Part shown: in pieces, positions 27,653-35,167 of the stretch
Layout: each line of letters begins with the position of its first letter
How positions within the stretch are numbered: the stretch's first letter is position 1
NCBI RefSeq assembly: GCF_001693485.1
Contig: NZ_MAXC01000010.1
Location: 62,001-126,000, forward strand
Direction: 5' to 3'
From: Bradyrhizobium sp. LMTR 3
Lineage (GTDB): Bacteria; Pseudomonadota; Alphaproteobacteria; Rhizobiales; Xanthobacteraceae
DNA: 64,000 nt
Made by a program: the position numbers and the translations under genes
Notes under the pieces: generated by a model
What the model was told of the DNA's origin: nothing
The model's input: only the letters and a program-made list of their open reading frames with translations
The model's database searches: none

Positions 27653-30031
27653 TCAGAAGTTGAACGTCGTCGACAGGAGGTAGGTCCGAGGAGCAGCGAG
27701 CGTGATCACGCCGCTGTAGGCCGAGGCCCAGTAAGCCTCGTTGAAGACGTTCTCGATGTTGGCGCGCACCACGATCGGCTTGCCGTTCCAGGGTGAGGTG
27801 AAGGTATATCGCGCGCCGATATCGACGCGCGTCCACTCCGGCAGCGTGAGGGTGTTGGTCTCGTTGACATATTGCGGACCGGTATAAATGACCCTTGCCG
27901 AGAGGGTCAGGTCACGCATGAACGGCGTATCCCAATCCACTCCGATGTTCGCGGTGAGCGCTGGCACGCCAACCGCCTTCTTGCCATTGTTGCGTGGGTC
28001 TCGGGCCTGTTCCTGCACGCCGTCGATCAAGGCTAGGCCACCAAGCAATCGAATCGCCGGCGTGATTTCGCCGAATACGTTGATCTCCGCACCGCGGTTG
28101 CGCTGTCTGCCGTTGAGTTCCTGGGTCGCAGTCACACCCGAGCCCACCGTGATGATGCTCGGCTGATTGATGTCGAACATACTCAGCGTTGTCGTGATGC
28201 GGCCTGCGTCGATCTTCACGCCCGCCTCGGCCTGTTGCGTTTGTGCGACCGGGAACACAGTCCCGCGATTGGCATAGATGCCACTGACGACAGTCGGTGT
28301 CTGGAGCCCTTCGATATAATTTGCGTAGAGCGAGATATTCTCGACCGGCTTGATCAAGATGGCATAGGCCGGGCTCCACACGGATTCTTCCTGAAAGGGC
28401 CGGCTCGGATTGGCGAGGGTTGGCAAGAAATTTAGCACCTCGCTTCCAGCCGTCTGACGACGAAGGCCGACGGTGAACTGGACGCGCTCGTTCAGCATCG
28501 ACATGGTATCGGTAACGCCGATGCTCGACAATCTCACTCCGGTAATTTGATTGGCAGCCAGAAACGTGAAGTTGGGCTTGGGAATATTGGTCGGCTCGTT
28601 GTAGAGGTTCCAGAAGATAACGTCGGCCACAGGATTATTCGAACGTGTCCGGACCTGCTGCGTATAGGTTCGGTCGTTGATGGAGTAGTTGGCGTTCAGC
28701 GCATGATTGATCGGGCCGGTGTCCACCGTTGCACGAAGGCCCGCCTCACCTGCGAGCGTCTCGAACGTCTCCTTGCCGGCAAACGGTCGCGACCACAGGC
28801 CTCCCAATTGGAACGTACCCGGGGGGGACGTTATGGCTCCCGGAGCAAGATTGGAGATGTTGGGCGAAGGATAGGCATAGTTGATGTTACTGTCGTGATA
28901 TCCAAACGCCGCATAGGCGGTTACCGAGTCGGTGAGGTCAACCTCGCCCTTTACGGTCGAGAAGAAGTCCGTTGGCGCATAGTAGGCCCACGGAACTTGG
29001 AAATTGTGTCCGGCTTTCGGCGGCGGAGGAATAATGGTTGTTGTGGGAGCGACTGTAAAGAAACGCAAGGGCGGCTTCAGATTGTCGGCCTGGTAGCCGA
29101 CATCAACCTCCATGCGCGCGTTCTCACCGCGGTAGTCGAGACCGAGGTGAACGTTGCCAAATTCGTCGGTCTGACGATTCCAGGGCGTGTTGCCGTTTGA
29201 ATAGGTGCTGTTCAGCCGAATGCCCCACTCCTTGCGCTCGCCGTAGCGCCGGCTGACGTCCATATGCCCGCCGAACTGCGATTTCGAAACATAGGTGCCC
29301 GTCAGCCGCGTGATGTCGACATCGAGAGCATGCTTGGTGATGAGATTGATGCTGCCGCCGACCGCACCACCGCTCGAAACACCGGTACCGCCAGTGGTCA
29401 TGCCGTTGAGCACGGCGCTCGGGCCCTTCAATACCTCGACGCGCTCGATGAAATTTGCCCCGATGGAGTAGTATGGCGCGATTCCGTACAGGCCGTTCAA
29501 CCCAAAATCGCCGCTGTCATAATAGAAGCCGCGGATGAACAGACTGTCGGCGCCGCCGCCCGCTGCCTGCACCACTCTCACGGAAGGATCGTTCGCCAGT
29601 ACGTCACGGATGGTGCGCGCCTGCTGGTTTGCGATCAATTCCGCCGTGTAGCTGGTCTGGTTGAACGGCGTATCCATCACGCCGCGATTGCCGAGAATGC
29701 CCAAGGTTCCGCCACTCGCCACCTGTCCGCCAGCATAGGGAGCCGGGAGCGCGCCGATAGTTCCAGTCGAAGGCGTCACATACGGAACCGGCTCCACCCG
29801 AGGCGGCGCCGGCGCAGCGACGCGCCGCTGCACGCGCGACGTCGACGTTTGCGTTCTCCGTGCTGCTGCGGGCCGCGCGCGTTGCTGGGTTGGAGCATCG
29901 ACGGTGACGGGCGGCAGGTTCTGCGCGAATGCGCTCGGGCCGCCGGCAAAATCCAGTGAGAGCGCAAGATAGCTCACCGCTCCCAGCGAAACAGCGCGCA
30001 TAACATTTCTGGCAGCGACACGATGCGTCAT
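27653..30031 (-). CDS. TonB-dependent siderophore receptor
   Basis: About 792 residues. The start at 30031 is chosen because it gives a signal peptide (a basic start, a hydrophobic stretch, cleavage after SAFAQ) and has GGGG 7 bases upstream; the same frame opens further upstream at 30130 with no sensible signal. After a Pro/Arg/Thr-rich linker holding a TonB-box-like VTVDA comes a plug domain (IRDVLANDPSVRV, then VEVLKGPSAVLNG near 235), and a beta-barrel ending in the aromatic STTFNF tail. This is the ferric-siderophore receptor subtype. It lies directly upstream of the siderophore operon on the same strand with its own terminator, and two ICE-like boxes lie 140-185 bases before its start, so iron-dependent expression and uptake of the local product are likely. 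Confidence 0.95.
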   Translation of the reverse strand: MTHRVAARNVMRAVSLGAVSYLALSLDFAGGPSAFAQNLPPVTVDAPTQQRARPAAARRTQTSTSRVQRRVAAPAPPRVEPVPYVTPSTGTIGALPAPYAGGQVASGGTLGILGNRGVMDTPFNQTSYTAELIANQQARTIRDVLANDPSVRVVQAAGGGADSLFIRGFYYDSGDFGLNGLYGIAPYYSIGANFIERVEVLKGPSAVLNGMTTGGTGVSSGGAVGGSINLITKHALDVDITRLTGTYVSKSQFGGHMDVSRRYGERKEWGIRLNSTYSNGNTPWNRQTDEFGNVHLGLDYRGENARMEVDVGYQADNLKPPLRFFTVAPTTTIIPPPPKAGHNFQVPWAYYAPTDFFSTVKGEVDLTDSVTAYAAFGYHDSNINYAYPSPNISNLAPGAITSPPGTFQLGGLWSRPFAGKETFETLAGEAGLRATVDTGPINHALNANYSINDRTYTQQVRTRSNNPVADVIFWNLYNEPTNIPKPNFTFLAANQITGVRLSSIGVTDTMSMLNERVQFTVGLRRQTAGSEVLNFLPTLANPSRPFQEESVWSPAYAILIKPVENISLYANYIEGLQTPTVVSGIYANRGTVFPVAQTQQAEAGVKIDAGRITTTLSMFDINQPSIITVGSGVTATQELNGRQRNRGAEINVFGEITPAIRLLGGLALIDGVQEQARDPRNNGKKAVGVPALTANIGVDWDTPFMRDLTLSARVIYTGPQYVNETNTLTLPEWTRVDIGARYTFTSPWNGKPIVVRANIENVFNEAYWASAYSGVITLAAPRTYLLSTTFNF

Positions 30032-30170
30032 ACTTCTACCCCAAAGACCCACAAGCAGGTTCCGGCTCGTTCTAACTTCTGAGGTGGAAACGGCGAGTAG
30101 AAGCCATCTAAGGTAACGAAGCGTGCACATAACGGATTGCGTTAGTGGCGACGAGGCAACACCTCACACT

Positions 30171-30187
30171 TTTCGAATCGTTCTAAG
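30171..30187 (-). promoter_or_regulatory. ICE-like (Irr) box 1 upstream of the TonB receptor
   Basis: TTTCGAA-TCG-TTCTAAG, matching the rhizobial Irr/ICE palindrome TTTAGAA-NNN-TTCTAAA, as I recall it, at 12 of 14 positions. It is one of two tandem copies in the receptor's upstream region. The function is inferred from the motif and from the siderophore context. Confidence 0.55.
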
Positions 30188-30197
30188 CCGCATGGAA

Positions 30198-30214
30198 TTT
30201 TTAAGCGTTCTAAA
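30198..30214 (-). promoter_or_regulatory. ICE-like (Irr) box 2 upstream of the TonB receptor
   Basis: TTTTTAA-GCG-TTCTAAA: the right half matches the ICE half-site perfectly and the left half at 5 of 7. Its centre is 27 bases from box 1. A further lone half-site (CGTTCTAA) lies near 30068-30075. Confidence 0.5.
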
Positions 30215-30306
30215 TTTTGTGAGCTAAACCCGAAGTCGAATGAAGCGGTCGGCCGAGTCGTGATGCTTTGTTATGCAGCGATATCTGGAAATTGATTCGC
30301 CTCACA

Positions 30307-31455
30307 TCAACCCAACAGGTTGCGCAGCGCGCGGATGAAGACGCGCGAGCCGACTTCGATCAGCTCGTCCGGAAAATCATAGTCCGGCGCATGCAGGCCG
30401 GCATGATCCACGCCCGCGCCCACGAAAAACATCGCAGACTTCGCTTGCCGGTTGAACAGGCCGAAATCCTCGGAGCCGCGCAGCGGCAGCCCCCGCGCGG
30501 AATGCGCGATGCCTTCGTCATCTAGCGCCCTCTTCAGATGAATGACGGCCTCCGGCGCGTTCATGCAGTGAGCGAAGACGTCGCGATAGGCGATCTCCAC
30601 CTTCAGCCGCTCGTCTAACGCAACGCGCCGAACCAAATTCTCAGCCTGCAAGCGGATGCTTTCCATCTTTGCATCCGTCAGCGTTCTGAGCGTCAACCAG
30701 AGCTCGGCATGACCCGGCGAGATTCCAAACGCCGGCTCGCCCAGCCGCGCGTGGGTGACCGTGACCATCGAGAATTCGCTGGCGAGCTCGCCGCCCTGTC
30801 CCAGCGCGGGGATTTCGTTCAGCAGCCGGACCATGGCGGCTTGCGGCGAAACGCCAAGCTCCGGATTCGACGCGTGCGTCGTTCGGCCGAACAATGCGAT
30901 CTGCATGCCGCGCGAGGCGCAATTGACCAGACCTTCTGCGATGGCAACCTCGCCCAGCACAAGTCCCGGCAGATTGTGCAAGGAAAACACGAAGTCCGGC
31001 TGGACGTGCTGAAATTTTTCGTCGGCAAGCACAGAAGCTGCGCCCGATCCATTCTCTTCAGCAGGCTGGAACAGCAACACGGCCCGCCCGCAGCGCGGAC
31101 GCGTTCGGCCGAGGTCGCGCGCCACGGCTGCCAGGATCGTCATGTGACCGTCATGGCCACAGAGATGCGCTTTTCCCGGCACCTCGGACCGATGCGGAAT
31201 CGCGGATGTCTCATGAATCGGCAGTCCGTCCAGTTCGGCCCGAAGCATGATCGTCGGGCCGGGCGTCCTCCCGTCATAGATCCCGGCCACGCCATGCCCG
31301 CCCAATTCCGCGATGACCTTGTCAGCCCCGGTTGCCCTGAGAAGCGCTTGTACGGCTTGCGCCGTTTCCTTCTCCTGCCCCGACAATTCCGGCCTGCGGT
31401 GTAATTCGCGGCGCCAGGCGACCAATTCGGCCAGGTCCTGTTCGAGCAAGAACAT
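30307..31455 (-). CDS. M20D-family amidohydrolase (N-acyl-amino-acid / hippurate hydrolase-like)
   Basis: 382 residues, a metal-dependent amidohydrolase of the aminoacylase/carboxypeptidase M20 group. Visible: RRELHRRPELSGQE at the start, the metal site HLCGHDGH near residue 98, the catalytic pair in QPAEEN, and a late conserved His in GVDHAGLHAP. No signal peptide, so it is cytoplasmic. Relatives cleave N-acyl or auxin-amino-acid conjugates; the substrate cannot be read from sequence. GGGGA sits 6 bases before the ATG. It is transcribed toward the TonB receptor, and because the local siderophore should be N-acylated, a role in its processing or breakdown is possible but unproven. Confidence 0.88.
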   Translation of the reverse strand: MFLLEQDLAELVAWRRELHRRPELSGQEKETAQAVQALLRATGADKVIAELGGHGVAGIYDGRTPGPTIMLRAELDGLPIHETSAIPHRSEVPGKAHLCGHDGHMTILAAVARDLGRTRPRCGRAVLLFQPAEENGSGAASVLADEKFQHVQPDFVFSLHNLPGLVLGEVAIAEGLVNCASRGMQIALFGRTTHASNPELGVSPQAAMVRLLNEIPALGQGGELASEFSMVTVTHARLGEPAFGISPGHAELWLTLRTLTDAKMESIRLQAENLVRRVALDERLKVEIAYRDVFAHCMNAPEAVIHLKRALDDEGIAHSARGLPLRGSEDFGLFNRQAKSAMFFVGAGVDHAGLHAPDYDFPDELIEVGSRVFIRALRNLLG

Positions 31456-31695
31456 GAGCTATCCCCGGGTTAAGAGTGAAGATTGCGTTTACCAAAATTC
31501 CGCACATCAGCGCTCCGACGCGGCGCGCGAACGCAATTGTTTCGACTGCTCCTTCATATCCGCGGCAGATGCGGTACCGATGTCCAGTGGAGCTGGAATG
31601 TGCATTCCCGGATCTACCCGCGAATCCCAAAGCCCGTATTGGGGTGCCAGGGCTCTCAGCAGCAGTGTCGTGGGTTTAGCCACCCATTCTGAGGG

Positions 31696-31733
31696 TTGGC
31701 TTTCCCGAAAAATGATATATATTGCCGATATCA
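31696..31733 (+). promoter_or_regulatory. vapBC promoter with overlapping operator-like inverted repeat
   Basis: TTGGCT (31696-31701), a 16-base spacer, then TATATT (31718-31723) form a good sigma-70 type promoter. The inverted repeat TGATAT (31713-31718) / ATATCA (31728-31733) overlaps the -10, as expected for autorepression by a VapBC complex. The local DNA is much more AT-rich than its surroundings. Confidence 0.55.
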
Positions 31734-31752
31734 TGTATCAAGGATGCAGGCA

Positions 31753-31968
31753 ATGCGGACATTGGTTGATCTCGGCGATACCCAGATCCAAGCGCTCGAC
31801 GAATTATCGAGGAAGGAGAAGCGGTCTCGCGCGGCCCTGATCCGTCAGGCGATCGACGACTATCTCGCAAAGCGACATAGCAAACAGGAAGATGATGCAT
31901 TTGGCCTATGGGGCAAGCGCAAAGTTGATGGATTAGCCTACCAGGAAAAAGTGCGTAACGAATGGTGA
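31753..31968 (+). CDS. vapB: VapB-type antitoxin (ribbon-helix-helix)
   Basis: 71 residues. The N-terminal part (RTLVDLGDTQIQALDELSR, then RSRAALIRQAIDDYL) is a ribbon-helix-helix DNA-binding domain; the C-terminal part is a charged tail ending in NEW that would wrap the toxin. The ATG at 31753 is chosen because AAGGA lies 10 bases upstream; an ATG at 31744 is too close to it. The stop overlaps the toxin start by 7 bases, the usual coupled antitoxin-toxin order. It is probably self-repressing through the inverted repeat in its promoter. Its location beside a broken integrase suggests a mobile origin. Confidence 0.92.
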   Translation: MRTLVDLGDTQIQALDELSRKEKRSRAALIRQAIDDYLAKRHSKQEDDAFGLWGKRKVDGLAYQEKVRNEW

Positions 31969-32327
31969 AGCCGCTGTTCGACACCAACGTTCTGGTCGAC
32001 TATCTTAATGCCGTTCCCGAAGCGCGCACTGAACTTCAGCGCTACACGGAAAAAGCAATCAGTATCATCACCTGGATGGAGGTCATGGTTGGCGTCAATC
32101 AGGATCTTGAAGCGGCGACGCGCAGCTTTCTGAGTGGCTTTGATCTCATTGGTGTCGATGAGCGGATTGCCGAACGCGCTGTCAGTCTTCGTCGCAATCA
32201 TCGCATCAAACTACCCGATGCAATCATCCGGGCAACAGCACAGGTGCACGCGATGCTACTCGTCACGCGCAATATCAGGGATTTCCCGGCCGGCGATCCC
32301 GGTATCCGCGCCCCTTACAAGTTGTGA
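31962..32327 (+). CDS. vapC: VapC-type PIN-domain ribonuclease toxin
   Basis: 121 residues with all the expected PIN acidic residues: Asp7 (FDTNVLVD), Glu40 (TWMEV), Asp86 (LPDAII) and Asp107 (TRNIRDF). VapC toxins cut tRNA or rRNA and are held inactive by the partner antitoxin encoded just upstream, whose end overlaps this start by 7 bases. Length and motifs are intact, so the toxin is probably functional. The exact RNA target cannot be inferred. Confidence 0.94.
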   Translation: MVKPLFDTNVLVDYLNAVPEARTELQRYTEKAISIITWMEVMVGVNQDLEAATRSFLSGFDLIGVDERIAERAVSLRRNHRIKLPDAIIRATAQVHAMLLVTRNIRDFPAGDPGIRAPYKL

Positions 32328-32554
32328 GAGAGCACGGTGTCGAATCTGACTCCGAAACGCGCATGTCTTTCTACTACACTGCGACGGCCTGATTTACGTT
32401 TATCTACGACCGGGCGCGCGGAAACAACCTAGCACTCGACACGGGGTATTAAGATGCAACGAGATTTTCGTATTCTTTCGCCGTCGCCAGTGTCACCCAT
32501 TGCAGAATGGCGCAATCATGCGCGCAGCGTTGAGCATACAGCGAACGTGCAATA

Positions 32555-32911
32555 GTGAGTGCATCGTCAACACGCCGAAGCGACGTAAATCCCAACAATC
32601 CCATTCGACTGTCCACGGCAGCCTCGTTGGCGTTTCCCGATGGATCGATGACCAGCTCAGGGCTTCGCAAGGAGGCGTTGCGCGGTCGACTCGTCATCGA
32701 GCGTATTGCTGGCAAGGATTTCACGACGCTGGCACATATTGAGCGCATGAGGGAACTATGCCGCGTATCAGCAAGGGCCCAAGGCTCTACAAGCGAAAGG
32801 CGAAGCGAAAGAACGGACGCATCATTGCCAACGCCGTCTGGACCATCCGTGACGGAGAACGGGAAATTGCCACAGGAGTCTTTGCGGGCGAAGCTGAAAG
32901 AAAGCCGCTGA
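32555..32911 (+). pseudogene. Excisionase-like DNA-binding protein remnant
   Basis: The middle of this frame (AASLAFPDG, MTSSGLRKEALRGRL, then GKDFTTLAHIERMREL) resembles the small helix-turn-helix/excisionase proteins that precede integrases in rhizobial mobile elements. The downstream third reads as low-complexity out-of-frame sequence overlapping the integrase start, so the original C-terminus is probably lost. Recognised by resemblance only. The 32328-32554 stretch before it shows nothing I can name. Confidence 0.35.
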
Positions 32912-33995
32912 GGATGCCCTAGCCAACCACATCGTTTCAAAATATCAACCTTCCCGTCGGACCCGCGACATTGAAGATATTGATATCGCGGACGTGCTTG
33001 CAATCTACCACGCCCATCGCGAGGGTATTTATCTCGAGCGCAAAGCCAAGCAAACCGACATCACAGAATTTGCCGATCGCATTGGCCGCCTGAACGATTT
33101 TTTTGGCGGCATGATGTTGATTGAAGTGAATGCGCATACCTGCGCAAAGTACGTCAAGGCGCGTCGTCGACCAGGTGGGGCCCGCCGCGATCTCGAAGAT
33201 CTGCGCGCCGCGATCAACCATCATTCGCGCGAGGGCCTTCACCGCGGCCCTGGTTCGTGTGGCACTGCCAGCCAAAGGGCGCGGCCGCGACCGATGGCTA
33301 ACACGTAGCGAAGCGGCTGCTCTTTGTGGACCTGCTGGCGATATCGCGAGGTGCAGACGCAACATCGCGGTGCCTTGAAAAATCAAAAAATAGAAACCGA
33401 CAAGCGTCCACTGCGTCACATCGCACGCTTCATCCTGATTGGCCTCAATACGGGGACGCGAGCCGGCGCCATCGCATCCGCGTCACCGTATCGGGATGAA
33501 GGCCGATCGTATGTCGATCTGGAGCACGGCATCTTCTACAGGCTTGCACAGGGTCAGACAGGCACCAAGAAACGCCAGCCACCGGCGCCATTACCCGATC
33601 GCCTGCTCGCACATATGCGGCGCTGGATTCGAACGGATGCTATCATATCGCATTTCGTGGAGTTCAACGGCGCGGCTGTGAAATCCGTGAAGACCGGATT
33701 TCGAAGCGCTGTCAGGCTTGCGCGACTATCCACCGAACAGGGCAAGGTCACGCCTCACACGTTACGACACACCGCCGCAACCTGGCTGATGCAGCGCGGG
33801 GCAGACCCGTGGAAGTCGGCTGGATTCCTCGGGATGTCCGTCGAAGTACTACTCGATACCTACGGCCATCATCATCCGGATTTTTTACGCGATGCGGCCA
33901 GCGCAATCACGTCGAAACCAAAGCAGAACACCGTTTCTGGGGTTATTTCCGGGGTTGACTTGGCTGCCTATCGTGAAAAAAGACGAAAAGCATAA
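32758..33995 (+). pseudogene. Frameshifted tyrosine-family phage integrase
   Basis: One integrase can be followed through three frames: residues from ATG 32758 to about 32896, a shift near 32896-32903, then to about 33240, a shift near 33230-33245, and a last shift near 33322 into the final frame, which runs to the stop at 33993. The C-terminal catalytic core is intact: Arg in NTGTRAGAI, His-x-x-Arg in HTLRHTAA, and Tyr in LDTYGHHHP. The N-terminal SAM-like binding domain is the broken part. It ends 8 bases from the 3' end of tRNA-Pro, the normal place for an element that inserts at a tRNA 3' end. Such a gene should be inactive unless frameshifting rescues it. Confidence 0.88.
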
Positions 33996-34003
33996 GAATT
34001 TCA

Positions 34004-34080
34004 TGGTCGGAGTGGCAGGATTCGAACCTGCGACCCCTGCGTCCCGAACGCAGTGCTCTACCGGGCTGAGCCACACTCCG
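34004..34080 (-). tRNA. tRNA-Pro (anticodon CGG)
   Basis: 77 bases on the minus strand with a complete cloverleaf: acceptor CGGAGTG/CACTCCG, D arm GCTC/GAGC, anticodon arm CTGCG-TTCGGGA-CGCAG (anticodon CGG), five-base variable loop, T arm GCAGG-TTCGAAT-CCTGC, discriminator A and encoded CCA. Its 3' end faces the broken integrase 8 bases away, so the 3' half of the gene is probably the attachment site of an integrated element lying to the left. Confidence 0.98.
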
Positions 34081-34149
34081 ACTTGGAACGCGGCTTATAG
34101 CCTTGGGTTTCGGCGACCGCAAGCAGCCGAATTAAGGAAATTAATCACA

Positions 34150-35142
34150 GTGAATGTTGGCCTGAAAACCCAGATTTTGCCCGCCGGCGAGGCTGCCGTG
34201 GCGGCTGCCGCGCGTGCGCTTTCAGAAGGCGGGCTGGTGGCGTTCCCGACCGAGACGGTCTACGGCCTCGGCGCCGACGCCACCAATCCGGCCGCGATCG
34301 CCCGCCTCTACCAGGCCAAGGGCCGGCCCGCCTTCAACCCGCTGATCGCCCATGTCGGCGATCTCGCGGCCGCGCGGCAGATCGCCCGGTTTGATGCGGC
34401 TGCGACGGCGCTCGCCGAAACATTCTGGCCCGGCCCGCTGACGCTGGTGCTGCCGAAGACGGAAGGTTGCTCAGTCGCCGATCTCGCCACCGCGGGACTC
34501 GATACGGTGGCGGTCCGCATTCCGGCCCACAGGATCGCGCGCGACATCCTGCGCGAGTTCGGCGGCCCCGTGGTGGCGCCGTCCGCGAACATCTCCGGCC
34601 ATGTCTCGCCGACGACCGCAGCCCATGTGCTGAGCGACCTCGCGGGGCGGATCGACCTGATCGTCAATGGCGGCGCGGTCGAGGTCGGCGTCGAATCGAC
34701 CATCGTCGGCTGCTTTGACGCGCCGACGCTGCTGCGCCCCGGCGGCCTGCCCCGCGCCGAGATCGAGCGCGTGCTGGGCCGTGTGCTGGTGCAGCCACCG
34801 ACGGACGCCGAAAACGAAGGCGGTCAGCCGCTGGCGCCGGGCATGCTGGCCTCGCACTACGCGCCCCGCGCGCGCGTGCGGCTCAATGCCGTCGCGCTCG
34901 AGCCGGGAGAAGCATTGCTCGCGTTTGGCCTCGGAGCAATTTCGGGAATTGACGCCGCCTCTCACGTGATGAATCTGTCGGGGCGTGGCGATCTTGACGA
35001 GGCCGCCGCCAATTTGTTCGGCCATCTTCGCGCGCTCGACAGCAAAGGCGCGCGCACCATCGCGGTGATGCCAATCCCCGAGGAAGGATTGGGCGAAGCC
35101 ATCAACGACCGGCTGCGCCGCGCAGCAGTTGGGCGAGAATAA
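34150..35142 (+). CDS. tsaC: L-threonylcarbamoyladenylate synthase (TsaC/Sua5, long form)
   Basis: 330 residues. The N-terminal YrdC domain (LVAFPTETVYGLGADA, KGRPAFNPL, VAPSANISG, VNGG..VGVESTIV) makes threonylcarbamoyl-AMP from Thr, bicarbonate and ATP for t6A tRNA modification. The C-terminal part from about residue 225 (APGMLASHYAPRA onwards) is the Sua5 domain, so this is the long Sua5-type protein rather than the short TsaC. The start is GTG at 34150 with AAGGA about 11 bases upstream; the frame is open further back through the tRNA, which is not coding. It is the first gene of a run of four on the plus strand. Confidence 0.95.
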   Translation: MNVGLKTQILPAGEAAVAAAARALSEGGLVAFPTETVYGLGADATNPAAIARLYQAKGRPAFNPLIAHVGDLAAARQIARFDAAATALAETFWPGPLTLVLPKTEGCSVADLATAGLDTVAVRIPAHRIARDILREFGGPVVAPSANISGHVSPTTAAHVLSDLAGRIDLIVNGGAVEVGVESTIVGCFDAPTLLRPGGLPRAEIERVLGRVLVQPPTDAENEGGQPLAPGMLASHYAPRARVRLNAVALEPGEALLAFGLGAISGIDAASHVMNLSGRGDLDEAAANLFGHLRALDSKGARTIAVMPIPEEGLGEAINDRLRRAAVGRE

Positions 35143-35167
35143 ACGGGCGGGAATGAAAGAGAAGAAA

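Noticed and set aside
32449-33003. Minus-strand 184-codon frame over the integrase remnant
   Set aside because: No recognisable domain, opposite to a clearly identifiable integrase and excisionase-like remnant.
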